Origin: Streptomyces erythrochromogenes
GTDB lineage: Bacteria; Actinomycetota; Actinomycetes; Streptomycetales; Streptomycetaceae
DNA: 64,000 bases
Assembly (NCBI RefSeq): GCF_036170895.1
Contig: NZ_CP108036.1
Location: 3,534,001 to 3,598,000 of the forward strand
Direction of reading: 5' to 3'
In this document: positions 1 through 17,286 of the stretch, piece after piece
Layout of the letters: every line of letters begins with the position of its first letter
Numbering within the stretch: position 1 is the stretch's first letter
Notes under the pieces: generated by a model
The model's input: only the letters and a program-made list of their open reading frames with translations
The model's database searches: none
Told to the model about the DNA's origin: nothing
Translations under genes and position numbers: made by a program

Positions 1-876
<876 letters not shown>

Positions 877-956
877 GGGGGTCCTCCTGGAGAGTGGTTC
901 TGTACGCCTTACAGATCGGCGCCAGGTGATCTTTGCTGGAAAGCCGGCCGGTCCCC

Positions 957-985
957 GGGGCAACGGGAGTGGCTCCTGTTGCCCC
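957..985 (-). terminator. Hairpin between fusA and tuf
   Basis: A 13-bp stem (957-969 pairing with 973-985, one mismatch) closes over a 3-base loop. No T-run follows on the minus strand, so it is more likely a partial terminator or an RNA-processing or stabilising structure than a full stop. It would let tuf be expressed at a level different from fusA. Confidence 0.45.
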
Positions 986-1027
986 AGAGGCTGCCGGTGA
1001 CAAGCCTAAAGCGTGTACTCCGAAGAG

Positions 1028-3160
1028 TTACTCGCCCTTGGCCTTCGCGATGATCTCCTCGGCGACGTTCCGGGGAACCTCGGCGTAGGAGTCGAACTGC
1101 ATCGAGTAGCTGGCGCGACCCGAGGTCTTGCTGCGGAGGTCGCCGACGTAGCCGAACATCTCCGACAGGGGCACGAGGCCCTTGACGATCTTGGCTCCGT
1201 GACGGTCCTCCATGGCCTGAATCTGGCCACGGCGGGAGTTGATGTCACCGATGACATCGCCCATGGACTCCTCGGGCGTGGTGACCTCAACGGCCATCAT
1301 CGGCTCGAGCAGAACGGGCGAAGCCTTGCGCGCGGCCTCCTTGAAGGCCTGCGAACCGGCGATCTTGAAGGCGAGCTCGGAGGAGTCGACCTCGTGGTAG
1401 CCACCGTCGAGAAGCGTGACGCGAACGCCCGTCATCTCGTAGCCGGCCAGGATGCCGAACTGCATGGCCTCCTGCGCACCCGCGTCCACCGAAGGGATGT
1501 ACTCCTTCGGCACACGACCGCCGGTGACCTTGTTCACGAACTCGTACGCCGGGCCGTCGGCCTCGGTGATGGGCTCGATCGCGATCTGCACCTTGGCGAA
1601 CTGACCGGTACCACCGGTCTGCTTCTTGTGGGTGTAGTCGTGACGCTCGACGGCCTTGCGGATCGTCTCACGGTACGCGACCTGCGGCTTGCCGACGTTG
1701 GCCTCGACCTTGAACTCGCGCTTCATACGGTCGACCAGCACCTCGAGGTGCAGCTCGCCCATACCGCCGAGGATGGTCTGACCCGTCTCCTCGTCCGAGT
1801 GAACGTGGAAGGAGGGGTCCTCCTCCGCGAGACGCTGGATGGCGACACCCAGCTTCTCCTGGTCACCCTTGGACTTGGGCTCGATGGCGACCTGGATGAC
1901 CGGAGCCGGGAAGTCCATGGACTCCAGGATCACGGGCTGCTTGTCGTCGCACAGCGTCTCACCGGTGGTGGTCTGCTTCAGGCCCATCACGGCGACGATG
2001 TCGCCGGCGCCCACCGAGTCGATCTCCTCACGCTTGTTCGCGTGCATGCGGTAGATCTTGCCGATGCGCTCCTTCTTGCCCTTGACGGAGTTCAGCACCG
2101 CAGTGCCGGCCTCCAGGCGGCCCGAGTAAACCCGGACGAAGGTGAGCTTGCCGAGGTGCGGGTCGCTCATGATCTTGAAGGCGAGCGCGGCGAGGGGCTC
2201 CTCGTCGGACGGCTTGCGCTTCACGACCTTCTCGGCGTCGCGGACGTCGTGGCCCTCGATGGCCTCGATGTCCAGCGGCGACGGCAGGTAGCGGACGACG
2301 GCGTCGAGCAGGGGCTGGACACCCTTGTTCTTGAACGCCGTGCCACAGAACACCGCGGTGATCGTGGGCTCGCCCTTGCCCTTGCCGGAGCCGAGGATGA
2401 TCCGACGGACGGCGGCGTGCAGCTGCTCCTCGGTCGGCTCGTCGCCGTTGAGGAAGAGCTCCATGATCTCGTCGTCGTTCTCGGCGACGGTCTCGACCAG
2501 CTTGCCGCGCCACTCTTCAGCGGTCTCGGTGTGGCTGGCCGGGATGTCGACGATGTCGTACATCTCGCCCTTGGTCGCCTCGGCGGACCAGACGAGCGCC
2601 TTCATGCGGACGAGGTCGACGACACCCTGGAAGTCGGCCTCGGCACCGATCGGGAGCTGCATGACGATCGGAACCGCACCGAGGCGGTCCTTGATCATGT
2701 CGACGCAGCGGTGGAACTCGGCGCCGGTGCGGTCGAGCTTGTTGACGAAGCAGATGCGCGGGACGCCGTAGCGGTCCGCCTGACGCCAAACGGTCTCGGA
2801 CTGCGGCTCCACGCCGGCCACACCGTCGAAGACGGTGACGGCGCCGTCGAGGACGCGGAGCGAACGCTCCACCTCGACGGTGAAGTCGACGTGACCCGGG
2901 GTGTCGATGATGTTGATCGTGTGGTCAACATCTTCGAGCGGCCAGTGGCAGGTGGTGGCGGCAGACGTGATGGTGATACCACGCTCCTGCTCCTGCTCCA
3001 TCCAGTCCATCGTGGCGGCGCCGTCGTGGACCTCACCGATCTTGTACGACACACCGGTGTAGAACAGGATGCGCTCGGTGGTGGTCGTCTTGCCCGCGTC
3101 GATGTGGGCCATGATCCCGATGTTGCGGACCTTGGCCAGGTCAAGCGAAGTGGTAGCCAT
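1028..3160 (-). CDS. fusA: Elongation factor G
   Basis: EF-G is the GTPase that drives translocation and, with RRF, ribosome recycling. The full-length 710-residue protein starts at ATG (3158-3160). The N-terminal GTPase domain shows the P-loop [15 protein letters not shown], the switch [10 protein letters not shown] and the NKLD motif. The C-terminal half contains the domain IV segment ending [16 protein letters not shown] and the domain V region. It lies 39 bases after rpsG and is followed by tuf, the classic str operon order. The ribosome-binding site is weak: only GAGAGAAG well upstream. No truncation or odd residues were seen. Confidence 0.98.
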   Translation of the reverse strand: MATTSLDLAKVRNIGIMAHIDAGKTTTTERILFYTGVSYKIGEVHDGAATMDWMEQEQERGITITSAATTCHWPLEDVDHTINIIDTPGHVDFTVEVERSLRVLDGAVTVFDGVAGVEPQSETVWRQADRYGVPRICFVNKLDRTGAEFHRCVDMIKDRLGAVPIVMQLPIGAEADFQGVVDLVRMKALVWSAEATKGEMYDIVDIPASHTETAEEWRGKLVETVAENDDEIMELFLNGDEPTEEQLHAAVRRIILGSGKGKGEPTITAVFCGTAFKNKGVQPLLDAVVRYLPSPLDIEAIEGHDVRDAEKVVKRKPSDEEPLAALAFKIMSDPHLGKLTFVRVYSGRLEAGTAVLNSVKGKKERIGKIYRMHANKREEIDSVGAGDIVAVMGLKQTTTGETLCDDKQPVILESMDFPAPVIQVAIEPKSKGDQEKLGVAIQRLAEEDPSFHVHSDEETGQTILGGMGELHLEVLVDRMKREFKVEANVGKPQVAYRETIRKAVERHDYTHKKQTGGTGQFAKVQIAIEPITEADGPAYEFVNKVTGGRVPKEYIPSVDAGAQEAMQFGILAGYEMTGVRVTLLDGGYHEVDSSELAFKIAGSQAFKEAARKASPVLLEPMMAVEVTTPEESMGDVIGDINSRRGQIQAMEDRHGAKIVKGLVPLSEMFGYVGDLRSKTSGRASYSMQFDSYAEVPRNVAEEIIAKAKGE

Positions 3161-3199
3161 AAGGCTTCGGTCTTCTCTCGGTCTCGATGTGGGGTGGGA

Positions 3200-3670
3200 C
3201 TACCAGCGGTAGTGCGCGAAGGCCTTGTTGGACTCGGCCATCTTGTGCGTGTCCTCGCGCTTCTTGACGGCAGCGCCAAGACCGTTGGAGGCGTCGAGCA
3301 GCTCGTTCATGAGGCGCTCGGTCATGGTCTTCTCACGACGGGCGCGGGAGTAGCCAACGAGCCAGCGGAGGGCCAGGGTCGACTGGCGACCCGGCTTGAC
3401 CTCGACGGGGACCTGGTAGGTCGCGCCACCGACACGGCGGGACTTGACCTCGAGGGACGGCTTGACGTTCTCCAGCGCGCGCTTCAGCGTGATGACCGGG
3501 TCGTTGCCGGTCTTCTCGCGGAGGCCTTCCATGGCGCCGTAGACGATGCGCTCGGCGGTGGAGCGCTTGCCGTTCAGGAGGATCTTGTTGATGAGCGAGG
3601 TCACCAGAGGAGATGCGTAGACCGGGTCGATGATGACCGGGCGCTTCGGGGCGGGGCCCTTACGAGGCAT
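3200..3670 (-). CDS. rpsG: 30S ribosomal protein S7
   Basis: S7 nucleates assembly of the 30S head and contacts the E-site tRNA. The 156-residue product starts [18 protein letters not shown] and ends AFAHYRW, matching the family over its whole length. The start lies only 2 bases after the rpsL stop codon and the GGAGAAG ribosome-binding site lies inside the rpsL 3' end, so the two are surely co-transcribed and probably translationally coupled. Confidence 0.98.
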   Translation of the reverse strand: MPRKGPAPKRPVIIDPVYASPLVTSLINKILLNGKRSTAERIVYGAMEGLREKTGNDPVITLKRALENVKPSLEVKSRRVGGATYQVPVEVKPGRQSTLALRWLVGYSRARREKTMTERLMNELLDASNGLGAAVKKREDTHKMAESNKAFAHYRW

Positions 3671-3672
3671 TC

Positions 3673-4044
3673 TTACTTCTCCTTCTTGGCGCCGTAGCGG
3701 CTGCGGGCCTGCTTGCGGTTCTTGACAGCCTGGGTGTCAAGCGCACCGCGGATGATCTTGTAACGAACACCCGGCAGGTCCTTCACACGGCCACCACGCA
3801 CGAGCACGATCGAGTGCTCCTGCAGGTTGTGTCCCTCACCCGGAATGTAAGCGGTGACCTCGATGCCGGAGGTCAGACGCACACGCGCGACCTTACGGAG
3901 CGCCGAGTTCGGCTTCTTCGGGGTGGTCGTGAACACACGCGTGCAGACGCCGCGACGCTGGGGCGAGGCCTCGAGCGCGGGAGTCTTTGTCTTCTCGACC
4001 TTGTCCTGCCGGCCCTTACGGACCAGCTGCTGGATCGTAGGCAC
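3673..4044 (-). CDS. rpsL: 30S ribosomal protein S12
   Basis: S12 is a decoding-centre protein of the small subunit. The start was taken as GTG at 4042-4044 because a GGAGAAG ribosome-binding site precedes it. It gives the usual 123-residue protein beginning [12 protein letters not shown]; a longer reading frame upstream is not conserved. Lys43 in the TPKKPNS motif and Lys88 in GGRVKDLPG are both wild type, so the gene does not carry the common streptomycin-resistance changes. It is first in the rpsL-rpsG-fusA-tuf unit and is driven by the promoter at 4238-4266, with a 5' leader of roughly 185 bases. Confidence 0.98.
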   Translation of the reverse strand: MPTIQQLVRKGRQDKVEKTKTPALEASPQRRGVCTRVFTTTPKKPNSALRKVARVRLTSGIEVTAYIPGEGHNLQEHSIVLVRGGRVKDLPGVRYKIIRGALDTQAVKNRKQARSRYGAKKEK

Positions 4045-4237
4045 TACTTCTCCGGTTTCTGTGTGCCGTGTAGTGAAGCTAACCTGGAACTTTGCCGACC
4101 CACGCGGTCGGGTGTGTCGGATCCTGCCCACTTCCACCGAGGCGGAGAGAGGCGCGGATCGCGGTGTGGTCTTCTCGGCTCACCGCGGGTCTGAAGCGCG
4201 CGCGGGAGCCCAGGGCACACCCCAGGCACAAGGTCAG

Positions 4238-4266
4238 AGCGTACCTACCTCATTGAGGTAGGTCAA
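4238..4266 (-). promoter_or_regulatory. rpsL operon promoter
   Basis: On the minus strand TTGACC (4261-4266) and TACGCT (4238-4243) are separated by exactly 17 bases, a near-consensus vegetative (sigma HrdB-type) promoter. Transcription would start near 4231. This is inferred from sequence only. Confidence 0.8.
4243..4263. repeat. Palindrome inside the rpsL promoter
   Basis: Two perfect 10-bp arms (ACCTACCTCA and TGAGGTAGGT) flank a single central base. The palindrome fills the space between the -35 and -10 boxes of the rpsL promoter. A protein dimer bound here would block RNA polymerase. The binding factor is unknown. Confidence 0.75.
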
Positions 4267-4404
4267 AACAAATGCCCAGCACGAGAACCCGCCGCGCGCA
4301 AGCGGGACGGGGGCCGTTCGGCCCGGCGGCCCGCCCCGGCGCCCTAAACTGACAGCTTGCCCGGGCGCTGGGCGCCCGCGAGTCGATCAGCAGGGAGCAG
4401 CACA

Positions 4405-6882
4405 TTGGGGACCGTGGCACCCGAGCCGACCACAGTCGATGCCCGGCCCCCCGCACCGGAGCGCCCGTCGGTGGTCCGCCGGTCCGTCCGCCGCTCCACC
4501 CGCCTGCGCGGCCCCCTGCTGGCCTTCCTCCTGACCGCGGCCGCCTTCTGCGCGGCCTGGGTGGCGCGCGGCACGTTCCCCTTCGGCAACACCGGACGCG
4601 CCCTCAACGACCAGGCGAACCAGTACGTCCCCTTCCACCGGGCGCTCTGGGACCTGGTGCACGGGCAGGCCGCCGGCGACCTGTTCTTCACCTGGCGCGG
4701 CGGCTTCGGACAGCAGTTCCTGTCCGACTACTACACCTACCTCGGCAACCCGTTCTCCTGGCTGGCCGTCCTCGGCCCGCGCGCCCACGTCGACCTCGCC
4801 GTCTTCGCGGTCACCCCGGTCACGATGGGCACCGCCGCCGCCGTGATGACGGTGTACCTCGGCAAACTGCACGCCGGCCCGTGGTGGCAGCGGGGCGTGC
4901 TCGGGGCGACCTACGGCCTGTGCGGCTGGGCGCTCAGCGACGCCTCGTACATCCCGATGTGGCTCTGGGGCCTGGTCGCCCTCCCGATGCTCGGCATCGC
5001 CGTCGAGTGGTGCCTGGAGGGCCGCCGCTGGCCGGGAGCGGCCCTGCTGGTCGCGCTCGCCTGGTTCGGGAACTTCTACACGGCGATGATGGCCACGATG
5101 GCCGCCTGCGTCCTGCTGGCGATCCGTCTGGCCACCCGCGACACGACGGCCCGCGAGCGGCTGCTGGCCCTGTGGCGGGCCGCGACGGCCGCCGGGACCG
5201 GCATCCTGCTCACGCTCCCGCTGCTGCTGCCGTCGTTCCTGTCGAGCGGCGCCGCGCAGCCCACCAAGGCCGCCGCCTTCGACCCCGTACGGATCGAGGT
5301 CTTCTTCGCGGGCATGCTGCCGGCCACCCACCTGTGGGGCGGCCGCCCCCGGCTGTACGTGGCCTCGCTCGGCCTGATCCTGGCCGGCTCCTTCCTGCTC
5401 AACACCGCCGTCGCGCGCCGCACCCGTCTGGTGTGGGCGGCCGCCACCGCGCTGGTCCTGGCCTCCTTCCAGTTCCCGCCCACGCAGTACGTGTGGCACG
5501 GGCTGGCGGTGCCGAACGGCAACCCGTACCGCGAGACCTTCGTCTTCAGCGGGATGGTGGTGGTGCTGGCCTGGCTGGCGCTGGCCAACCGGCCGCGCCC
5601 GCGGCACCTGGCCCTGATGGCCGCCCTGCTGGTCGCGGCCGCCTTCGTACTGCGCCACACCGACGACTTCGGCGGCTGGACCTGGCCGGCGGTGCTCGGC
5701 GGCGGGGGCGTCTCGCTGCTGGCGCTCGTCCTGCTGCGGCTCGGCGAGAAGCGCCGTTTCCTGGTCCCGGTCGCCGCCGTGCTGATGATCGGCGTCGTCC
5801 TCGCGGAGTCCGCCGTGGCCGCGGCCGGCGCCGACGCCCGCCGGGCCCGCGAGCGCTGGGCCAAGCCGATCCCCACCTCGAACCAGTCGATCGCCCGGCA
5901 CTTCGACGCCGTCCGCGGGGTCGAGGACTGGCCGGCGTACCGGACCGACTCGGGCGCGCCGCAGACCGCGTACAACGACGCGCTGGCGCTCCGCGCGGAG
6001 GGGCCGCAGTACTACAGCAGCTACCTCCCGGAGGCCACGTACCGGGCGCTGGAGCCCCTCGGGTACGGCTTCAAGAACGACGGCCGGACCTTCTTCGGCG
6101 CCGACAACCCGGTGCTCGACGCGATCTTCTCGATCGGTGCGCGGGTCCGCCCGGGGACCGACCCGGGCAGCTGGACGGCCGAGCGGTTCCCGGCGCCCCC
6201 GCTGGTCACCGTCCGCACCGGCCCGTACGCCTCCCCGAACCCGGCGGACAGCGTTTACGCCCGCCAGGAGACCGTCCTGGGCGCCACCGTGTACGAGGTC
6301 CCGCAGGTCACCCGCGGCGGCGGCCCCGAGGTCCAGACGTACGCGGCCCAGTGCCGGCCCGGCTCCGAGGCCTACTGGTACTCCCCCGCCCTGTACGGCT
6401 CCCTCCACTCCGGCGCCACCGACAAGCCGCTGGAGGACGAGATGACCGGGGTGACCCCGATCGGCCCCGTCCCGGCCTCCGGCAAGGTCGAGGTCACCGT
6501 GCGGACCCGTACGCAGGGCGCCGACGCGGGCGCCCACCCGCTGGGCTGCCTGGACCGCGCGGCCCTCGCCGCGTCCGTCGACCGGCTGAAGGCCACCGGC
6601 GCCACCGCGGTCGAGGTCGGCGGCCACTCCCTCCGGGCCGTCCTCCCCGCGGACACGCGGGGCACGGCGGTCGTCGCCACCACCGCGGTCCCCGGCTGGA
6701 GCTGCTCGGCCCCCGTCAAGCCCTTCCACGGCCTCCTGGCCGTGGACCTCCCCCCGGGCACGACCGAGATCTCCTGCACCTTCACCCCGAAGGGCTTCAC
6801 GGCCGGCCTGGCCGGCGCCGCCCTGGCCCTCCTGGCCCTGGCCGCGGTCCCCATGGCCACCCGGCTGCGCCGCCGCCGCTGA
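4405..6882 (+). CDS. YfhO-like polytopic membrane protein
   Basis: This 825-residue integral membrane protein resembles the YfhO family, which are large multi-spanning proteins with a GT-C glycosyltransferase-like fold. In Firmicutes YfhO has been linked to lipoteichoic acid glycosylation; the actinobacterial role is not known to me. About a dozen hydrophobic segments occupy the first 480 residues after a short basic N-terminus. The next 300 or so residues are hydrophilic and probably extracytoplasmic, and a final membrane segment ends in RLRRRR. The start is uncertain. TTG at 4405 follows a GGGAG box at good distance, while TTG at 4357 lies 6 bases after a TAAACT -10-like box. It stands alone on the plus strand between two core minus-strand operons and shares a terminator with rpoC. 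Confidence 0.8.
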   Translation: MGTVAPEPTTVDARPPAPERPSVVRRSVRRSTRLRGPLLAFLLTAAAFCAAWVARGTFPFGNTGRALNDQANQYVPFHRALWDLVHGQAAGDLFFTWRGGFGQQFLSDYYTYLGNPFSWLAVLGPRAHVDLAVFAVTPVTMGTAAAVMTVYLGKLHAGPWWQRGVLGATYGLCGWALSDASYIPMWLWGLVALPMLGIAVEWCLEGRRWPGAALLVALAWFGNFYTAMMATMAACVLLAIRLATRDTTARERLLALWRAATAAGTGILLTLPLLLPSFLSSGAAQPTKAAAFDPVRIEVFFAGMLPATHLWGGRPRLYVASLGLILAGSFLLNTAVARRTRLVWAAATALVLASFQFPPTQYVWHGLAVPNGNPYRETFVFSGMVVVLAWLALANRPRPRHLALMAALLVAAAFVLRHTDDFGGWTWPAVLGGGGVSLLALVLLRLGEKRRFLVPVAAVLMIGVVLAESAVAAAGADARRARERWAKPIPTSNQSIARHFDAVRGVEDWPAYRTDSGAPQTAYNDALALRAEGPQYYSSYLPEATYRALEPLGYGFKNDGRTFFGADNPVLDAIFSIGARVRPGTDPGSWTAERFPAPPLVTVRTGPYASPNPADSVYARQETVLGATVYEVPQVTRGGGPEVQTYAAQCRPGSEAYWYSPALYGSLHSGATDKPLEDEMTGVTPIGPVPASGKVEVTVRTRTQGADAGAHPLGCLDRAALAASVDRLKATGATAVEVGGHSLRAVLPADTRGTAVVATTAVPGWSCSAPVKPFHGLLAVDLPPGTTEISCTFTPKGFTAGLAGAALALLALAAVPMATRLRRRR

Positions 6883-6916
6883 CCCGCGGTCGGCTCCCCC
6901 CGCGGGAAACGAAAAG

Positions 6917-6950
6917 GCCCCCCGCCGCTCCTCTCGGAGCGGCGGGGGGC
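6917..6950. terminator. Bidirectional terminator, YfhO-like gene and rpoC
   Basis: A perfect 15-bp GC-rich stem (6917-6931 with 6936-6950) with a 4-base loop is flanked by A-rich and T-rich sequence on either side. It can serve both converging transcripts. Confidence 0.9.
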
Positions 6951-6966
6951 TTCTTCTTACGAGCTC

Positions 6967-10866
<3,900 letters not shown>

Positions 10867-10967
10867 TGTGCGTCAATCCCTCTTTCGGGGTCGTGTCTCT
10901 TGATCAGTGGTCTGAACGGTCCCGGGGATGACGGGGGGCTCTGTTCGTGAGCCCCCCGTCAGGCCCG

Positions 10968-14450
<3,483 letters not shown>

Positions 14451-14630
14451 GAGGGGGTCCTTCCGAGGGCTCGGACTCACTACGCGCGTACCGGTCCCAG
14501 CAGACACAGAAGACAGGCCCCCCGATTCCGGCCCAAAAGGCCAGGTCAGGGCAGATCAATCAAGTGTGCTCAAGCGTGGGCATGTCCCTGGCGACGGGCA
14601 GGGGACAGCTAACAGGCAGCGCAAAGGGTC

Positions 14631-14659
14631 AGTGTAGCCACTTGGCTCACTGATGTCCA
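14631..14659 (-). promoter_or_regulatory. rpoBC promoter
   Basis: TGGACA (14654-14659) and TACACT (14631-14636) are separated by 17 bases on the minus strand, a very good vegetative promoter. Predicted transcription start is near 14624, giving a leader of about 175 bases before the rpoB TTG. Confidence 0.8.
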
Positions 14660-14664
14660 GACCA

Positions 14665-14678
14665 GGTTTCCGGAAACC
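14665..14678. repeat. Palindrome just upstream of the rpoB promoter
   Basis: The perfect 14-base palindrome GGTTTCCGGAAACC ends 6 bases before the -35 box of the rpoB promoter. The position suits an activator or repressor site. No factor is assigned. Confidence 0.55.
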
Positions 14679-14957
14679 GGCAACAGGCCTTCCCCATGTC
14701 GATCAACCCTGCATCCAACGCTGCCGCTCTCGTGCACAGAGCGCGTATCAGTACTGCCCTCTTCGTAGTCGATCCATGCCTCGGATCTCGGATCGAGGCG
14801 GCCGACCTCTCGACGGGTCTGAGAATTGCGCGCCGCAACCCGTTCGTCAAGGCCCCCTGCTCCGAGCGGATCATCTCCGGACCCTACGTCGGGGCAACGA
14901 TGATCACCCTACTCCCCAACGAGACCAGGGCAAGTCAGGCACTGCGAATACGCCAAA
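14679..14957. other. Non-coding stretch between rplL and the rpoB promoter
   Basis: Nothing convincing was found here. Short open frames on both strands have no ribosome-binding site, atypical codon use and no family resemblance. The region separates the rplL terminators from the rpoB promoter. Confidence 0.5.
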
Positions 14958-14985
14958 GGGCGACCACCCTTACGGGTGATCGCCC
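14958..14985 (-). terminator. Terminator/attenuator after rplL
   Basis: A 12-bp stem (14958-14969 with 14974-14985, one mismatch) with a 4-base loop is followed on the minus strand by TTT. It probably stops most rplJL transcripts, with rpoB then relying on its own promoter. Confidence 0.75.
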
Positions 14986-14989
14986 TCGG

Positions 14990-15012
14990 CTGAGGCCTCA
15001 GGAAGGCCTCAG
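14990..15012 (-). terminator. Second hairpin right after the rplL stop codon
   Basis: A perfect 9-bp stem (CTGAGGCCT at 14990-14998, AGGCCTCAG at 15004-15012) lies 5 bases past the rplL stop and just before the terminator-like hairpin. It may act with it as a double terminator or as an RNA-processing site. Confidence 0.5.
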
Positions 15013-15017
15013 AGGTG

Positions 15018-15401
15018 TTACTTGACCTCGACGGCCGCACCGGCGCCCTTGAGGGCCTCGGCGGCCTTCTCGGCGGCGTCCTTGGCAACCTTCTCGAGGA
15101 CCGGCTTCGGGGCGCCGTCCACGAGGTCCTTGGCCTCCTTCAGACCCAGGGAGGTCAGCTCGCGCACGACCTTGATGACCTGGATCTTCTTGTCGCCGGC
15201 ACCGGTGAGGATGACGTCGAACTCGTCCTTCTCCTCCTCGGCCTCGACAACGGCACCCGGGCCGGCCGGGCCGGCAACGGCGACGGCCGCGGCGGCGGTG
15301 ACGTCGAACTTCTCCTCGAAGGCCTTCACGAACTCGGAGAGCTCGATGAGGGTCATCTCCTCGAACTGGGCGAGGAGGTCGTCCTGAGAGAGCTTCGCCA
15401 T
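15018..15401 (-). CDS. rplL: 50S ribosomal protein L7/L12
   Basis: L7/L12 forms the flexible stalk that recruits translational GTPases. The 127-residue product starts at ATG (15399-15401) with [20 protein letters not shown], 9 bases after GGAAGGA; the in-frame ATG 6 codons earlier has no such site. The N-terminal dimerisation helix, Ala/Gly/Pro hinge (about residues 38-55) and C-terminal factor-binding domain ending in AAVEVK are all present. It follows rplJ by 111 bases. Confidence 0.98.
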   Translation of the reverse strand: MAKLSQDDLLAQFEEMTLIELSEFVKAFEEKFDVTAAAAVAVAGPAGPGAVVEAEEEKDEFDVILTGAGDKKIQVIKVVRELTSLGLKEAKDLVDGAPKPVLEKVAKDAAEKAAEALKGAGAAVEVK

Positions 15402-15512
15402 GATGGGCGATCCTTCCACTAATTCGGCAGGTGCCGATGTGTCTATAGAGGCGGGCGTAACGGCCCGCTACGACCCGCGCACTAGGCGGCGCGGATCAAT
15501 GCGCGAGCCGAA

Positions 15513-16043
15513 TTACTCGGCACCGCCCTGCTCGGCGAGCTTGACGCGAAGCGCTTCCGCGGTGCGGACGAACTTCGACGGCAGCGCCTGGAAGAGCGAG
15601 GCAGCCTGGGACTGCTTGCCCTTGAACGCGCCGGCCAGCTTGCTGAGCAGAACCTCGCGGGACTCGAGGTCCGCAAGCTTCTTGATGTCATCGGCGGAGA
15701 GCGCCTTACCATCAAGGACACCCGCCTTGATGATCAGGTTGGGGTTGTCCTTGGCGAAGTCACGCAGGCTCTTCGCCGACTCCACCGGGTCACCGGTGAT
15801 GAAGGCGACCGCGGTCGGACCAGCGAAGTGCTCGTCCAGCGCGGTGATCCCGGCCTGGTTGGCCGCAATCTTGGTCAGCGTGTTCTTCACCACGGCGTAC
15901 TGGGCGTTCTCACCAAGGGAGCGACGCAGCGTCTTGAGCTGCGCGACGGTGAGACCCCGGTACTCGGTCAGCACGGCGGCGTTGGAGCTCTGGAACGCGT
16001 CCTTGAGCTCGGCCACCGATGCAGCCTTGTTGGGCGTCGGCAT
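15513..16043 (-). CDS. rplJ: 50S ribosomal protein L10
   Basis: L10 anchors the L7/L12 dimers to the ribosome and, in complex with them, usually represses its own mRNA. The start at ATG (16041-16043), [20 protein letters not shown], is preceded by a textbook AAGGAGG; the longer in-frame extension is the mRNA leader, not protein. The 176-residue length and the C-terminal L12-binding helix are typical. Its leader (16044-16254) looks like the conserved L10 autoregulatory leader. Confidence 0.97.
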   Translation of the reverse strand: MPTPNKAASVAELKDAFQSSNAAVLTEYRGLTVAQLKTLRRSLGENAQYAVVKNTLTKIAANQAGITALDEHFAGPTAVAFITGDPVESAKSLRDFAKDNPNLIIKAGVLDGKALSADDIKKLADLESREVLLSKLAGAFKGKQSQAASLFQALPSKFVRTAEALRVKLAEQGGAE

Positions 16044-16254
16044 GGTGCGTTCGCCTCCTTCCGGGTGATGAGGACCGCTCAGAAGGGGCTGAAAGACGAA
16101 ACGCCCCGGCGCAGGCGCCAGGGCGTGGCTCAACCGGAACGAATTCCGGGAACCTTCCACAGTCACCTGCGCGGGTCGTCCGCATCCAGCGGATCCTTCG
16201 GCCACCGCACCCTTGCGGGCACGGCAACGACCAGCGGTCTTTGGCTTCCGGGGA
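16044..16254 (-). ncRNA. L10 leader RNA (autoregulatory)
   Basis: The 5' leader of rplJ has the hallmarks of the bacterial L10 leader family. These are a GCCAAAGACCGCTGG segment (about 16233-16247), several short stems and a terminal stem near the AAGGAGG site. In known examples the L10-(L12)4 complex binds a kink-turn here and blocks rplJL translation. Assignment rests on position and the conserved segment; a covariance-model search would confirm it. Confidence 0.6.
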
Positions 16255-16284
16255 AGACTACGTGAAGGGTTCCGGTCGAGGCAA
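16255..16284 (-). promoter_or_regulatory. Candidate rplJL promoter
   Basis: TTGCCT (16279-16284) and TAGTCT (16255-16260) with an 18-base spacer on the minus strand. It sits at the end of the upstream lipoprotein gene and immediately before the L10 leader. The -35 match is only partial. Confidence 0.45.
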
Positions 16285-16289
16285 ATCGG

Positions 16290-17189
16290 TCAGCGGCGCA
16301 GGCCGGGCAGCCCGGCGTCCCGCAGCGTCTTGTCGGCCTCTTCCAGGTCCTTGTCGGCCTGCGCGAGGTCCTTGTCGACCTGTTCGAGGTCGGCGTCGAC
16401 GCCCTTCATCACGGCGTCGAAGGTGACGACCTGGTCGGCCGGCGGGGGCTGGACGGCGGGGGCCCTGCCGAAGTCGGAGAACTTCGCCGTGGTCTTCGAC
16501 GTGCCCTTGTCGTCCGTGCTGGAGCTGTCGACGCGGACCGGGTAGCCGTCCGCGCCGATCCAGAGGTCCACCTCGAAGGCGGTGATGTGCTTCACGGACT
16601 CGCGGAGGTACTGGCGGTTCTTCTCCTCCATGGCCTTGGTGGACTCGTCCGCCTGGAGCAGGTCCGCGTTGGTGAAGCTGCCCTTGTAGTGCTGGGCGTC
16701 GACGCCGTCGCTCTTCTCGGCCCCGACGTGCGTGAGCTTCTGCTGGCCGAGCAGCATGGCGAGGTACTCGGCCGGGTCCTCGTTCAGCCGGACCCCCGGC
16801 TTGCCGTCCTTGGAGAGGTCCATCTGCATCCAGGTCTTGCCCTTGAGGGGCTTGTCCAGCTGGGTGTAGACGGTGTCGCCCATCATGATCGAGCGGCTGT
16901 CGGGCTCGCCGCCGCCCTTGAGGACCACGTCGTGGCCGGACGGGTACCAGCCCTTCGTGCCGGACTGGGAGCTGGCCTTGCCGTCCTTCTCGACGGTGGA
17001 CAGCTCCGCCTTGGCGAACTTGGCGGCCACCGTCTTCAGGTAGGAGGCCTTCACGGCCTCCACCGGGTCGTGCGCCTTGGCGTCGGCCCCCTTGCCCCCG
17101 TCGGCCCCGCCGCAGGCCGTGAGGCCGCCCACGAGAAGTGCGGCACCGGCCATCGTCACGCCGGCCCGGGTCCGGACAGCGCTGTTCAT
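16290..17189 (-). CDS. Secreted lipoprotein, LppX/LprAFG-like
   Basis: This predicted lipoprotein of 299 residues begins with a signal peptide (MNSAVRTRAGVTMAGAALLV) and a lipobox LTAC whose cysteine would be lipidated and anchored outside the membrane. The start at 17189 was chosen because GGGGGAG lies directly upstream; an ATG 5 codons earlier lacks a site. The body resembles the LppX/LprAFG and LolA-type folds that bind lipid or hydrophobic ligands, but the exact ligand is unknown. The last 50 residues are a charged heptad-like run with repeated DKDLxxAD units. It is paralogous in layout to the next lipoprotein, and both lie inside the ribosomal-protein cluster. Confidence 0.85.
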   Translation of the reverse strand: MNSAVRTRAGVTMAGAALLVGGLTACGGADGGKGADAKAHDPVEAVKASYLKTVAAKFAKAELSTVEKDGKASSQSGTKGWYPSGHDVVLKGGGEPDSRSIMMGDTVYTQLDKPLKGKTWMQMDLSKDGKPGVRLNEDPAEYLAMLLGQQKLTHVGAEKSDGVDAQHYKGSFTNADLLQADESTKAMEEKNRQYLRESVKHITAFEVDLWIGADGYPVRVDSSSTDDKGTSKTTAKFSDFGRAPAVQPPPADQVVTFDAVMKGVDADLEQVDKDLAQADKDLEEADKTLRDAGLPGLRR

Positions 17190-17286
17190 CTGGTTCTCCC
17201 CCATGAATGGTCGCTGCGCGCCGCGCCGCCGCGGTGGAGCGGCGGCGCGACGTCACTGCGGTCGTACGGTGCTGCTGCTGCGGCGA

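Larger units (their letters stand above)
4045..4404. other. Divergent intergenic region, rpsL and YfhO-like gene
   Basis: These 360 bases hold the leader and promoter of rpsL (minus strand). Close to the plus-strand gene there is a TAAACT box (4345-4350) that could be the -10 of its promoter, without a recognisable -35. No coding sequence is supported. Confidence 0.6.

Noticed and set aside
899..915. Short inverted repeat TCTGTA-N5-TACAGA upstream of tuf
   Set aside because: Only 6-bp arms, close to the ribosome-binding site; could be chance.
1013..3697. Very long open frame on the plus strand opposite fusA and rpsG
   Set aside because: Shadow frame produced by the strong codon bias of fusA; no family resemblance and overlaps two certain genes.
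14647..15025. Short open frames of about 75-110 codons on both strands between rplL and rpoB
   Set aside because: No ribosome-binding site, codon use unlike neighbours, overlap with terminators; better read as non-coding control DNA.
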